From: Paramecium sonneborni
Lineage: Eukaryota > Ciliophora > Oligohymenophorea > Peniculida > Parameciidae
Assembly (NCBI GenBank): GCA_905182985.1
Contig: CAJJDN010000035.1
Coordinates: 154,934-218,933 of the forward strand
Reading direction: 5' to 3'
DNA length: 64,000 nt
Shown: piece by piece, positions 35,301 through 48,335 of the stretch
How positions within the stretch are numbered: position 1 is the first letter of the stretch
How the letters are laid out: every line of letters starts with the position of its first letter
The notes under the pieces: model-generated
The model's database searches: none
Seen by the model: the letters and a program-made list of their open reading frames with translations, nothing else
What the model was told of the DNA's origin: nothing
Program-made: the position numbers and the translations under genes

Positions 35301-38300
35301 TTCAATTCATCACACTAATGTTCATCATATAACTTATGCTTTTGTTCTGTGCTTTGTTAGTACCATTTGACTAAGAATTCCCATTTTTAGAAGTCCTTAG
35401 ATCCACTATCATCACCACTAGCTTTTTTCAATTCTTTCAAAATGATAAACATTTTATCAAGCGAATCAACTAGCTTAATTTCTGTAGATGTTAAATCTTG
35501 AACTTAAAATGGAACATTCTTTTGTACATTAGATGAGTTTCTATAAATTGAATAGAATTTATCTTTCTCTAATGTAGATTAATGAGCAAGATTTCTAGTT
35601 TCCACAGTTTCATTCTCAAGAGGTAATATTTAAAATTAATAAGATGATTCATTAAATACAAGTAATGTCACTGTGGAATAATGTTGTGGTACATTTAATT
35701 AGAAGTTGTTATTTTCATCTAAAACTATATTTGAATATAATATAGCTGGATATTTCAAAAAATCATTGAAAGTTGTTACTTATTAATTTTTTGAACCTGC
35801 AGATCCATAACCTACTGATTTATTTTAAGCTTATCGTGATAAACTTTATTATTCATATTTTTCTTTATATGATCCTTCTTGATTTAATTATTCTCCTTAG
35901 GTTGTAGTTTCTCTAATTTATTATCTTTTCAATAAGAATTAAGGTTTCTCAAGTGTATTTCCAATATATCTTTCTTATGTTTTTCGATTTAAAACATATT
36001 TTTATTCATCTGACAATTCCTTATTTGATTAGAATACACTACTGTATAAATTTATTTATAACTATTCAGATCTATCTCTATTAATCAATTATTAGATTTA
36101 ACTAACTTAAAGATCGAATTATTCATTTAAAAATGATGTAGCATAGGCAAAGATAGATACCTTTTATTTTGATACTATGTTACCATTAATTTTAGTTCCA
36201 TTTTCTTCTTTTACTTAATCAACTTTTGAAATTGCAACCAATTGATCTAAACCTTTTTCAATTATTAATTGATTTTAATATTTAATAATATTAGTTCCTT
36301 TCCATAATTATCCATCTATAACATTAATATGAATTGTATTTCTATCTTTCACAAATTATAATTCATAATTTCCTTTATTTTCTAATTTAAATGAAATGGA
36401 TTATTCTTAAACAGTTATCTAATCTGTTAAACTTTTTATAATAGCTCTTTCTGTTGTTCCAAAAACTTGATAAAGGACAAATGGATTCTTTATATCTCCA
36501 ATATCACAATATGGTAAATTAATTTATTATCCTGTAAGCACTGTTAATTTTGATGGATAAGAAATTGAACTTTTTTAATTAATTGGCCATGATTTCTATG
36601 ATACAGCTATATCTCCTATACTTTTAACATTTGAAGCTATAGAACTTACATTCTTCAAACTTCCCAAATACACTCTACCTTTTTCATCAGTAGTAAATTA
36701 TTCATTATAAGTATGATTTATTGAAGATAATGTAAATGTAATAGTTGTTTAAAGTCCTCTTTTTGGTTCACCATTTTTACCAACTATACATATTTAATAT
36801 CCATTTATTGAATCATATTTCAATAACTAGTTACAAAATACTGATTATCCTTCCAGATTGTTAATGTAGATAAAATGTGATTATTCTAGTTATTCTTCTT
36901 TCTTATTATCTTCTTTATGCATTCTTGTTATTTTTCCACTTATTTTAATCTCAATTACTTTTAATTTAGATGTTATAGGGAATTATACTTCAAATGGTTT
37001 ATCATTTTCTAATTTAATATTATCAAATGGTATTGTTGCAGGAACACCAGCATCATTTGTACTTGTTACTGATACCTTTTATTCTTAAAGCAATGCTATA
37101 CCAACTTCAGTTCCATTTACAAAAAGTTTTGGAATTATAACTGCTTTTGCTTGACATCCCATTAACAAAGAATCATCAGCAACCAAAAAGGCACATTTCA
37201 ATTGATACTTCTCTTATTAAATAAAAACAGTTGTAAATTCAGCAAAATTATCATGAACAATAACGGCATTGAATTATTGATCTCTTTAACCAAATGGAAT
37301 CAATATTTCTTTTCTTTATTGATCCACATTATAAAATTTCTTATCAATCCAAATTCCTGTTTTTTCACCTACACATAATTCGAAATTTTCATCAAAAATT
37401 TAAAATCTATGACCAGCTGATGTCATTGTTTCTCTTAATTATAATCTTCCTTTCTTTATAAGAGCTCTTGATGATATTCCATTACCAATAAATTCTACTA
37501 TAAATATTCCTCTTTAAATTTTAGTTATAGTTTGAAACTCAAATTCTTTAATTACTTTTTAAATTGGTGGGTAAGCATAAGTGAAATCAGTTTCTTCAAA
37601 TGCAATTAAACCATCTAAATTAATCGAAGAATCTAATTATTATTATTTTTGTAAATAATAATTTTCAGAATTAAATTCAAATATTTTAACATTCAATTTT
37701 GGAATATTCTTTAATTCAACATACAATTTAACTGAATCTCCATGTTTAAAATACATTTAATTAAATGAACATATTGTTAATGATTTACTTGAGTTCATTT
37801 ATTCAATCTAAGAACTTGATAAATAATCATAAATATTTTATAATTCTTAACCTTAATGTAATTTTACAGTTGCTTGAATTCTCTTTAAATATTTGGTATC
37901 TAAATATTATTCTAGAATTCCTAATTCATCATTCTTTTCAAAATATTTTTATAAATATTTTTCTATTATTGAATCTGTTGCTATCCATCTATTTGTATTC
38001 AATTAATGATATTCATGCCATTATTATTAATAGCTTCTTTTATTATTTTTTATGAATATTTTTTATTTTTCTGTAGCTGCATCATAATCTTCTTTTGGAT
38101 CTTTTAAGAAAACCAAAAATAAATCAAAATCATATTCATTAACTTCAATACCTAAAAAATATAAATTCATTCTTTACCTATTTATAATAATTCATAAAGG
38201 ATTTAATCATTAAATGATTTAAATTTTGGAGGTAATGTACTTGTCCAATTATAGACATTTTTAATATTTGATAAAACCTATTTTTTTTCAGCTTCTGTTA

Positions 38301-39141
38301 ATTTAGAATATTAAATATCTTTTAGATCATACTAGAATTTTTTCAAATAGTATTCTCCAACAAACTATTAATTTTCTAAAAATTTCTTATTTAATTGGAG
38401 TAACTCTTCCATTTATGATAAACTCAATTTTCTAAAATGAGTTTACTAAAAATCATTTTTAAAGTCTTTTAAATTAGATAATGAATTATAGAATTCAGGT
38501 ATTCCAGGAAAACTATGAATATTTAAATTATAAGTACTCTATAATTTCATTGCCAACATTTTATAAAAAAGTTTTTATTACTTTTATAGAGCTTGTTGCA
38601 ATTTTATTTACATCTAGAGATCCATAAAGTTATTGTTTTATTTTAGCAAATCCTGCTTCTGTATAAGCATTTTCTAAGAATTTGTTTGTTTCAAAAATGC
38701 TTTCATTAAATTTTGACTTATAAGTCATTTACTCAATTAGACCTCCAGATTAAGATTATCCCTACAATTAAAATAAACTTTTACTCTTGCAATTGAAGGT
38801 GCTTCCTGACTAAAGGTAAATTTAAAGTAATATCTATTGATTTTATCAACTATAGCTTTTTATTGCTACTCAATTTCTTCAGATGGAGTTTAGCTACTTA
38901 ATTAATCATATTCCAAAAATAAAGCTCTTAAATTAGTTTTCTAAGCAAGCTAGGTTTGCATGTCTTTAAAAGCTTCTAATTAATGTTTCTATTCTGTTGT
39001 TAGTTGATATCCATGTTGATTGAAAATCTTTAAAAAATAATAATAATAATATTGGTCTGTGCCTTTAATAAGTTTGCCTATTGCTTCATCTTTAGACAAT
39101 AGAAGTTGGTTTTCTAACAATTATAAATCTTGAGTTGACAT
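32331..39141 (-). CDS. Very large alpha-2-macroglobulin-like protein (no thioester seen)
   Basis: About 2,250 residues encoded on the minus strand, with a few tiny introns (one of 26 nt near 32857-32882). The N-terminal third is helical, starting MSTQDLQLLENQLLLSKDEA. The middle third reads as successive beta-sandwich domains with carboxypeptidase-regulatory/MG2-like motifs, such as MGCQAKAVIIPKLFVNGTEV and VYLGSLKNVSSI. It resembles the N-terminal MG domains of alpha-2-macroglobulins. I found no GCGEQ thioester and no signal peptide, so a cytosolic scaffold-like role is more likely than a secreted protease trap. A Met/Gln/Pro-rich linker lies at about 34740-34950. The C-terminal part has helical repeats and ends with another beta domain (GYTDLRGRFDYASLSSA). 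Similar giant proteins are common in ciliates, and their function is unclear to me. Confidence 0.6.
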
Positions 39142-39546
39142 ATTTAAAAGATATAAATTCTAATCGATTAAAAGATATTTGTCGAAGCATTTATATGATA
39201 ATTAAATGTAAATTTTATAATATCTTATAAATTCTGAGATTAGGTAAACATTTAGTATTGAAAGAACATTTAAACTTAACACTCTACAGAGCTGTAAATT
39301 TAAATACTTTAAATTTTAAAGAAATAAAAAATTTAGAATTTAAACATTGCAATTATATAGTGACATAAGTCTGTTAAAATAATTTTTAATCCAAATATGT
39401 TTAATAAATAATGAAAGTCTTGTATAATGATGAAAGTAGAAGCTTAAAAATATTTAAGGGAAAGGATTAAGAATAAAAATTATAATATAGATATAATGTA
39501 TTATGCAATATAATTAAATGAATGTTGTCGTTAATTTATTATTTGA
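39142..39546. other. Divergent spacer
   Basis: About 400 bp between the alpha-2-macroglobulin-like gene (minus) and the ULK-like kinase (plus). It presumably holds both promoters. No coding signal or motif was recognised beyond AT-rich tracts. Confidence 0.5.
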
Positions 39547-41631
39547 ATGTTAATCAATCGCTGTTATTATCCTGAAACTCGTAAAGCAATCGATCATTAC
39601 AGTTATGCTCTAAATGAAGAAATAGGAAGAGGATTTAGTAGTAAAGTATATAGAGGGAGAGATGAGAATAGTTAAATGACAGTGGCTGTTAAAGTATGAT
39701 ATTAAATTATAAAATAAGGTAATTGATATGAAGATGGTAAAACAGAGCATTCATGCTACATTACTAAAGAATGAAATAAATGCTCTGAAATCATTTAACT
39801 CAAAGAACATACTAAAATTGTATGACGTTTTCTAAACACAGAATAATACATACATCATAACAGAGTATTGCGATTCTGGAGATTTAAGTGGAGTAATAAA
39901 AAAGAGAGGAAGAATAGATGAACCAGAAGCGTTGCGAATAATGAATGAAATAATAACAGGATTACTAGAGATAAATTAAAAAGGTTACATTCATAGAGAC
40001 ATAAAGCCAGCAAATATATTGATAGAGAAATAGACTCCAAAAATAGCAGATTTTGGTTTTGCTGTATAAATAAACAGTATGGAAGTGAAACAATAAGGAA
40101 GACATTATAATGTAGGGACTCCATTATACATGTCTCCTTAGGCATTGAGATAATAAGGTCATACAGAGAAAGGAGATGTTTGGGCAATGGGAGTAATGTT
40201 TTTTGAAATGTTATTTGGATAAACCCCATATACAGCCTAAACAGAATAAGGATTATTAACAGCAATATTGCATCATCATCTTATTATTCCTTCTCATCCT
40301 TCAATATCAGATGCTTCAAAGGATTTCATTCGAAGATGTCTTTGTATAGATGAGAATTAAAGAATGAGAGTCAAAGATATGTCTACTCATGCCATATATT
40401 CACAATTCTCTTAACCTGTTTATAAACCTATTCCATTATAAACTTAATAATCATCCAATATACCAACACCTGCAACCAGAACTCCAATAATAAATAAGGA
40501 TAGATCATAAAGTTAGGGAATCAGAGATTTCTAATCTAGACCTAAATGTTAGGTATTCGTGCAATAATATTTAAGACATAAATCCATAATGATAGCAAAG
40601 TAAGTAAGAGATGTCCATCAGAAATGTATCATTTACCACATCCACCTACTACTGTTATTGAACCTCCTACTTCTGATCCTATGAGATCTAAAAGTCAAAA
40701 ATAAATTACTGAATCAAGAAAAACCATTACACAAGAAAATCAATTCGAAAAAAGAAGTTTTAAAAAAAATAATACTGTGCTTTAAGAGTATTTTATTATA
40801 TTATCATTTAGACGATCACTTAATGTTCAAACTCAACCCTCTTAAAATACTACTCCTGTTTAATCACCCATCAAATTTAAATCTAACAATGACATTTTAT
40901 TTGCTTAAATTAATTATTGTAGATTTCTGTACAAATTCTCATAATAAATCATTAATTCAAGGTAAATTACTTTATCAAATGGTTTAAAAGAGAAATTATT
41001 ATTTTTAATGGCCAAAAATATTGCCATGAAAATCTCCAAACTTCATACCATTATTGATAAAGAAAATTCTAAAGATAACACTTTCCAACTTGAAGACTTC
41101 GATGTCTATAGAAAAGCTGAATCCTTTTAAAAGTTTAGTTAAGCTATTGCAGAATATAATGAAAACTATAAAAGATACTTTGATAAAACTTATTAAATGA
41201 TAGTTAATAAAAGTAATCATTAAATCTCATTTAAATATAGATCTTCCTTAAGATAAAAAGTTTGAAGCATTATTTGACAAGGACTTAAGTGAATTTGAAA
41301 GTTTCTATTTTATTACTCAATCCTATCTTAGGTAAGCATTGTAAGAATTAAAGGGTGAATTACCCAACTCTAATTCTGATCCAGATGCCTTTTTACCTGA
41401 AGAAGTAAATATTTTTCATATTATTTATAGTTTAATTTCAATTATTTTGTTAGTCAGTAGCTATGCAATTATTTACTTATCTGTCATTGTACATTATAAC
41501 ATATGAATGATTATAAGAAATTCTCCAAGATTTTAAAAATTGATTAGATGGTTGATTAAAAACAAAACAGATGTACTTATAGACAAGTTGAAGATCTAAG
41601 AAATAAAATATAAGAATTAGTTTCTAAGTGA
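39547..41631 (+). CDS. ULK/ATG1-like serine/threonine protein kinase
   Basis: Five introns of 23-28 nt are removed to give 652 residues in frame. The kinase domain occupies about residues 20-290. It has a glycine loop IGRGFSSKVYRG, catalytic Lys in VAVKVID, HRDIKPANILI, DFG in KIADFGFA, and an activation segment ending VGTPLYMSPQAL. The segment YIITEYCDSGDLSGVIKKRG and the Ser/Thr/Pro-rich middle followed by a helical C-terminal region (FYFITQSYLRQAL, then YRQVEDLRNKIQELV) resemble ATG1/ULK kinases. In those kinases the C-terminal helices bind ATG13 and membranes. An autophagy role is inferred from architecture only; Paramecium has many ULK-like paralogues. The CK2 alpha gene starts 43 bp downstream. 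Confidence 0.72.
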
Positions 41632-41674
41632 TTTTGATTTCTAAATATATATATTACATTTTTATATTTAATTT

Positions 41675-42795
41675 ATGAAATAATAATAAGGAGTTGTTGT
41701 TGTTTAACCCAAATATTATGCCACATTCAATCAGACTCAACCACCATCTTATTGGGATTATGAAAATGCTAAAATTGAATATGGGTACAAATTAATTCTT
41801 ATATTTAAGATCAGAAGAACCATATGAAGCTATTTGCAAAATTGGAAGAGGCAAATATTCTGAAGTCTTTGAAGGTGTCGACAATAGAAATGGAATGAAA
41901 GTAGTTCTTAAAGTCCTCAAGCCTGTAAAGAAAAGAAAAATACGTAGAGAAATTCGCATTCTTTAAGTCTTAAAAGGTGGCACTAATATTATTGATCTTC
42001 ATGATGTAGTTAGAGACTAAAATTTAAAAATTCCTACTCTTGTAAAAAAGTCTACTTAACATAGATCTTCCCTTATATGGAGAATACAGATTTTAGAAGC
42101 TTATTCCCAAAATTAACTGATAATGATATTAAGCATTATATATTTGAATTGTTGAAAGTAAACTAAAACTGAAAATAGGCTTTAGATTATGCTCATTAAA
42201 GAGGTATTTTTCATAGAGATGTGAAACCACAGAATATTATCGTTGATCCAAAAACTAGAACATTGAAATTAATAGACTGGGGATTGGCAGAATTTTATCA
42301 CCCTTCTCAAGATTATAATGTTAGAGTGGCTTCAAGATATTTTAAAGGTCCAGAATTATTAGTGGATTATTTATATTATGATTACTCTTTAGATATTTGG
42401 AGTACTGGGGCAATGTTTGCATCTATGGTAAAGAGATATTAATTCAATTTAGATTTTTAAAAAAGAGCCGTTCTTTTAAGGGAATGATAATTATGATCAA
42501 TTAGTAAAAATTACAAAAGTATTAGGAACAGATGGGTTAAAATAATATATAAAAAAATACAATATAAAATTGGATAATGCATATAATGGACTTTTACTTA
42601 AGTAAAAATTGATTAATATATTTTTGCTCTCCAAAACAAGATTGGTTATCCTTTGTTCATTAAGATAATGCTCATTTATGTAGTTTGGATGCTATAGATT
42701 TATTATCAAAAATGTTACTTTATGATCATGCAGAAAGAATCACTCCAAAAGATGCTATGTTACATCCATATTTTGCAGAATTAAAAAAAAATTGA
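41675..42795 (+). CDS. CSNK2A: Casein kinase 2 catalytic subunit alpha
   Basis: Constitutively active Ser/Thr kinase that targets acidic sites. With five introns removed the protein is 333 residues, the normal CK2 alpha size. Diagnostic features are [11 protein letters not shown] (glycine loop), [14 protein letters not shown] (basic cluster), [12 protein letters not shown], and DWG instead of DFG in [12 protein letters not shown]. It also has [19 protein letters not shown] and the CK2 end [15 protein letters not shown]. Introns are 25, 23, 21 and 25 nt. The fifth (about 42602-42626) is required by the frame but ends in TG rather than AG (TATTTTTG before CTCTCC). This is either a lost A in the assembly or a non-canonical acceptor. 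The stop is TGA, 43 bp from the convergent CK1-like stop. Confidence 0.93.
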
Positions 42796-42838
42796 ATGAT
42801 ATAATAAATATATTAAATATATATATATATTATTAAAA

Positions 42839-44522
42839 TCATTTATTTCGCTTATTTTTATTTCCATTTTTGACATATTCTTTAAATTGTCTAAATATAA
42901 AGTTAATACTTACGCTTAAACTTATTTTTCTAATAGTTCTTAATATTGAAAGCAAGGTCCTTCTTCATCTTCTCCAATAAGCATAGCAATTGTATCATTA
43001 TTTTCTAAAGGTTGAAAACCAAAATTCTAGGCTTAAATAAGATCTTATTTTTTTTCAGTTTATTATTCTTATAGTTATTATTATTGAGTATCATTAGCAA
43101 ACATATCCATATGACTAGCTTAATAGTTTCCAGCAATGCTTGATTAGATTGTATTCACTTAGCTATATTATGATGGTGCTAATGATGATACAGATTTGTG
43201 TCTCTCTTAACTTCTCTATATTATAGCCCTAGCTTTAGCATATGGATCTGGAGGTCGAAGAAAATCAAATTGACTAGATTATGATTAATTTTAAGATTGC
43301 ATATCTGGTATTAGAGATTATCTTTTTGTTTGTTTAGCAGGGCTTTTTGACTTAGAAATCTTTTCACTATCAATTTCTGGTTTCAATTTACTTTATGAAT
43401 TGATATTATTTTTTGATTGCTTTTTATTTTAATCATTTTTATTATGAGTTGAATCCTTTTTAATATTTCTCTAAGAATTGTGCTATGATTACAACTTTAC
43501 AATATTTAGATTAATAATTTACATCAGAAGTTTTTCTTTCCAATAATGACCATTCATATTTATAATCAAATTCTATTTTATTATCACTAGCACATTTGCG
43601 CATCAATTATTTTAAATATTCATAATCAGGAGTTTATTTAAATTACAATTTCTTAACATATTCAAAGTACTTTGAAAATTCATTAGGCATTTCTTTACAT
43701 AGTTCTTCAATTAATATTTACATTTTCATTTTGCCAACTACTTTAGTTTTCTCTTTATCACTTACATTCTATAAATTTTACCAAGGTAATGATCCTTTAT
43801 ATAAAAATACCAGCATATATCCTAAAGATTCAAGATCATCTACTCTTCCTAATTCAAAACCTTTATGAGCACCAATAGATGCATATCTTGTTGTTCCTAT
43901 AAATGGTTTTCCATCTCTAAAAGGTCTATAATTATGTAAATATTATTATTTACACATGGTTCCCATTTGCATCTTTAAACACCTTTGAAATTCCAAAATC
44001 AACTAGATATATTTCATTGTTATCACGTCCTACAAGTACATTTTCTGGTTTCATGTCTCTATGGATTATAGATCTATATCTATTTTATATTTATTTACCT
44101 TGTATGACATTATTCTAAAATTGTTATCATCTGCTCTGCTAACATAATCAATGTTTTTAACTGAAATCTTTTTAAATGCTTTGCATAATAAGCCAAATCT
44201 CTTCCTAACAATTAAATTACCATAATATTGTAAGGTCCTTCTGAACCTGACCAATATAATTTAGGAATTCCTTTTATACCCTACAACCTCTATAATAATT
44301 ATGACTAAGCTATAGATTCTACAATTTATATACTTCTCTATCCAAAGACTTTGCTTCATCACTCTCTTCTTTCTCAATCTTTAATGCTATTTATTCCCCT
44401 GTTTTTTTATCTTCTCCTTAAAAAACAACCCCAAACGATCCAGAACTTAATTTCTTTAATACAACGAACTAATTGTTAAAAACTTTCAACTCCTTTTATT
44501 GTTGAATAGAACTCGATGTCAT
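42839..44522 (-). CDS. Casein kinase 1 family protein kinase with Gln/Ser-rich tail
   Basis: The N-terminal kinase domain starts [19 protein letters not shown]. It has [20 protein letters not shown] (glycine loop), IALKIEK with the catalytic Lys, and [21 protein letters not shown] carries the DFG, and [20 protein letters not shown] matches the CK1-specific activation and substrate segment. [18 protein letters not shown] is also typical of CK1. The tail of roughly 200 residues is rich in Gln, Ser and Lys ([18 protein letters not shown]) and probably disordered; it may regulate localisation. Several tiny introns are needed, e.g. 24 nt near 44071-44094 and 23 nt near 42893-42915. The stop TGA is at 42839-42841. 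Confidence 0.85.
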
Positions 44523-44934
44523 TAATTTAATTAATTAAGTTTTAAACTTCAAACTATTCTTCTCTAAATAACTTCATATACATTTAAATTAATTATCTTT
44601 TCAAATATAGAGTCTAGATATCTCTCATATGTATATTTTTAATTTTATTTTCATTTTTGTATTTTTGATTATATCAAAATTAAATGATAATTATTTTTCT
44701 AAATTAACACTGCATTCTGCAAAAACTAAAATAAAAAAGTACTTCAATATCATTCTTAAATTAAATTAGTTATGAATTATGTATTATTTATAAAATAAAT
44801 ATTTTACTTATTTAAACATAATAGCTTTAATTCTTGTGATTAATTAACTTTAGATATCTGAGTTAAATTAAATTCTAAAACCTCAAATAATATTTTATTA
44901 ATTTTTACATCTGAAGATTAATGTGCTTATGTCA
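44523..44934. other. AT-rich divergent spacer
   Basis: About 410 bp between the CK1-like gene start (minus) and the next plus-strand gene. No gene recognised. Confidence 0.45.
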
Positions 44935-45722
44935 AAAAAAGATATTGAGAATTTATATTTTGTAAATGGAAAGAAAGTATACTACAAATATAAGTTCAAA
45001 AAATTGAAATATATGCTTTAGCTATTGAAACATGTTTAAAGATGATAAATGATTGCTATTATTGGAAAAATTAAACATATATTTCATGTCCCAAAAATTA
45101 TGAATATCATTTTAGTTCCTAAGTCAAATTAATTCTCTTTTTAATTTGTAATAGGTATACTAAGAGATTTTAATATTTTTATAAAACTCTTCTCATTCAT
45201 AATTTCAATAATTTAAGAGATATCTATAATTTTAAATCAAGAATTTTATTTTTCAAAATAAAATTAATAGATGATAATTTATACATTGAAAACTTAGATC
45301 TTAGCTATACATTAATGACACCACCAAAATTTCATAATAAATTACTTAGGATGAGTGTTTAAAATAATAAGCTGAAAATTTTTTAATTATTTTAAATTAA
45401 TTTGAGAAATGTAATTCGAAATTTGAAGTAAGAGGTTTATAGTACAATAATTAAGACTATCTTAGAATAATATCAAGAAATAAAAAAATCTCTGTAGATT
45501 CTTAATGAAAAATAAAATTAATTAAAGTCAAAAAATTGAAATATCATCAAAAATTTATTAAATTTATTTTTTATATTTAATGTAAATAATGTTTCTAACT
45601 TATATGATAGATATGAATAATATTTTGATCATGGAATTTTGGATATTTTAGAATTGAATTATTTAATAAGATATAATAAAATGATAAATATAGAATATAT
45701 TTATGAATTTAAAATCAAATGA
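44935..45722 (+). CDS. Probable protein of unknown function, structure unresolved
   Basis: A plus frame from about 44960 to 45536 reads as a plausible helical protein (IETCLKMINDCYYWKN, FHFSSQ-like region, LMTPPKFHNKLLRMSVQN, then EVYSTIIKTILEQYQEIKKS). An in-frame TGA at 45537 is followed by another open stretch in the same frame to 45722. The ATG at 44935 (MSKKDIENLYFVNGKK) is in a different frame from the main exon and needs an unidentified intron. I recognise no domain. It could be one gene with a missed intron at the TGA, or a gene that ends at 45539. Confidence 0.4.
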
Positions 45723-45840
45723 TATAAAAGATTAAAGATAATTAAACTGAAATTTAAATTAATAAGTAGCAGTATATTAAGAATGAGATTCATTCTGAAA
45801 TTAGATAAATTTTAATAAAATAAACCAAATCCTGAAAAAA

Positions 45841-47519
45841 ATGGATTCTATTGACTATTTAGAAGCTAAATTCAAATTTTAAGGTGTTCGAAAACACTTT
45901 TTTAAAGATGCTATATATCATATCACAGTGTTTGATGATATGATAACAATGGGAGCAGTAGAAATTTTTTCTAATTGTTTTAGACTTCAGATTGCCAAAA
46001 CCCAAAATACAAAATAAAGTTGAATCTTGAGACAAAAATAAATTGGGAGTTGCGAAAGAATAAAATGTAACTTGATTGCTTTGAGTTTGAATATTAAAAC
46101 AAAAGGAAGGTTGTTCATGCCTAACCAAATGATTTATTTAAGTACAGTTCTAATTGATAATTTAGATTAAAAGAATTATTAGCAGGAAAAGTGACTTTTG
46201 AAGGTATTGGTGACTTATTCTAACCTCTTTATCAGATAGGAAAAGGAAGTTCAGCAAAAGTATGGTTTTTTGTATATATAAAAAGGTATATAGTGCAAAA
46301 AGTGCTTTAGATTAAAGAGTTTATGCAGTGAAGGCTATAGAAAAGGCATTTCTTAAGATATCAGAGAATGGAAATGGAATAGTAATTATATTGATGATTT
46401 TTAGTAAGCTTTTTAATCTGAAGTTCAAATTCTGAAAGCATTATCATAGTATGAAAATAATTTTCTTGTTTTGAAAGAAATTTATGAAGGGGACAATACT
46501 TTATATGTCGTTACATCATATTTAGAAGGATTAAGTCTTAGTGGAGAATTAGAGAAAGCAAAAGTAAAATTAAATTTAATGTATAGACTCTACCTAATAA
46601 AAGACTACCAATAAATAGTATAAAGACAATAATGAAGAAACTTTTATGTAATTTAAAAATATTGCATTCTCATAGAGTATAAAAATAATATAGGGTTTTA
46701 GATAATTCATAGAGACTTAAAACCAGATAATTTAATGTTTTCTAAGAAGAATGATTATACATCTTTAGTTTTAGTTGATTTTGGATTAGCAACATCAGAA
46801 CTTCTTGAGAAGTATGAATAATAAATAATTTTAGATATTTATTTCCAAAATGTGGAACTCCTGGTTATGTAGCACCTGAGATATTGAGTACGAGATCTGA
46901 AAGAAGATACAATTGTAAAGTAGACATTTTTTCTGCTGGATGCATATTTTATAAATTACTCACTGGACATAGTTTATTTTTTGGATAGAATTTTGATGAA
47001 GTATTAAAGTCAAACAAAACCTGTTAGATTGATTTGGATTTACCAATAGATGGAATTTATATTACAGAATAATCAATAGTAATAATAAATTTTATTAGAC
47101 ATTAGGATATTCTGAAAAAAATGCTCACCAAAAATCCTAAAATTAGAGTCAGTGCTTCTTAAGCATTGTCACATACCTTTTTTGATTCAAATAGTGACTT
47201 TAGTACTTAAGCTATTTAATCAACTGGATAATTTATGTCGAAAAATGCTATATATTAATTAAATTTAGCAGAATCTGAATCTAAATATAATAGTTAAAAT
47301 GAGATCAATGATGAATAACAATAGAGTTCTAAAATAAATGATATTAAAAGATACTCATTAATGAATGAAATACCACTATCAGCAAAAAGAGGAAGTGGAT
47401 AATTTTCTGGTACTTTTTATCAAAAAGATCCATTATCAGCCATTAAGACAATTAAAATATAAAATGAAGCATCGTAACAACTTAAATTAAGTAGTCAATA
47501 GTCACCTTCTTAATTTTGA
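45841..47519 (+). CDS. CAMK-like serine/threonine protein kinase
   Basis: The kinase domain is recognisable from the glycine loop [18 protein letters not shown], catalytic Lys in YAVKAIEK, and [13 protein letters not shown]. The DFG lies in [10 protein letters not shown], and [12 protein letters not shown] plus [20 protein letters not shown] follow. This order and the C-lobe match CAMK/AGC-type kinases. The tail beyond [10 protein letters not shown] is Ser/Gln-rich (about 90 residues). At least five introns of 23-30 nt interrupt it, the clearest being 23 nt before the QAFQSEVQ exon. The first part ([20 protein letters not shown]) may hold a PH-like regulatory region seen in some ciliate kinases, but its exon joints are not fully resolved. 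No EF-hands were seen, so it is not a CDPK. Confidence 0.78.
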
Positions 47520-48335
47520 TTCTTATCTTATTTTTAAATATTATAAAATATTATAATTCTTTTAAACACTGTGATTTTTAGATACAAAATAAATTTTCTA
47601 ACTCAGAATATCATTCCATTTATTAGATGTAAAAATTTATGCAGATTTAATTGTTTTAATTTAAAATTCTTTTTAATAATATTTTTTATTTTACTTTTGA
47701 GTTTTTGTATTCTCTGTTCATATAATACCTTAATTACAGAGTCTGAATTTTTGTTTATTATTCTCAGAATTCTATCCTTTTATTCAGAATTCTATATCAA
47801 TTATAAAATATTCATTATGTATAAACAATTTCAATATTAGATAATGTAGTTTATTGAATCTTTTTTAATACTATGACAACTATTTATATTGTAATTTATA
47901 TTTCATCTTTTCATTAGAGTTTCATAATTTATTTTTAAGTTTTTATATTTAATCTTCTAATTCTTAAATCTACAAAATTTTTGTGAGAAATTCTTTTATC
48001 TACTTTCGTAAGAATTTATTTCATATTAAACCACAGTAAACATGGTAATAATATAAGATATTTTCAAATCTATAAGGTTTGGCATTATTATTAAAGATTG
48101 TTTAATGAGGGTTGTAACATAGTTTTGTTTATAAGTTTTGTTTTTGTTAATGAATCTTGGTGAGAGAAATAAAATCTTATAAATTATCTTGGTTAGACTG
48201 TTAAATAATAATAAAAAATTATAGAAGTATAAAGATAATAAAATTTGAATATTAAATTTTATTACTTTATTAATTTTCCTGGTGATATTTGGCATATTTA
48301 GGTTAAAGGTTGTTATTGAAACATAAAAATAAAAA
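47520..48335. other. About 0.8-kb AT-rich spacer, no gene recognised
   Basis: Both strands show only Phe/Leu/Ile-rich open frames of 90-120 codons, without start, intron or family signal. This is what random sequence of this composition gives with one stop codon. Confidence 0.45.

Noticed and set aside
39855..40265. Minus-strand 136-codon frame inside the kinase gene
   Set aside because: It is the antisense image of the ULK-like kinase domain, with the Leu-rich composition typical of antisense to a charged protein.
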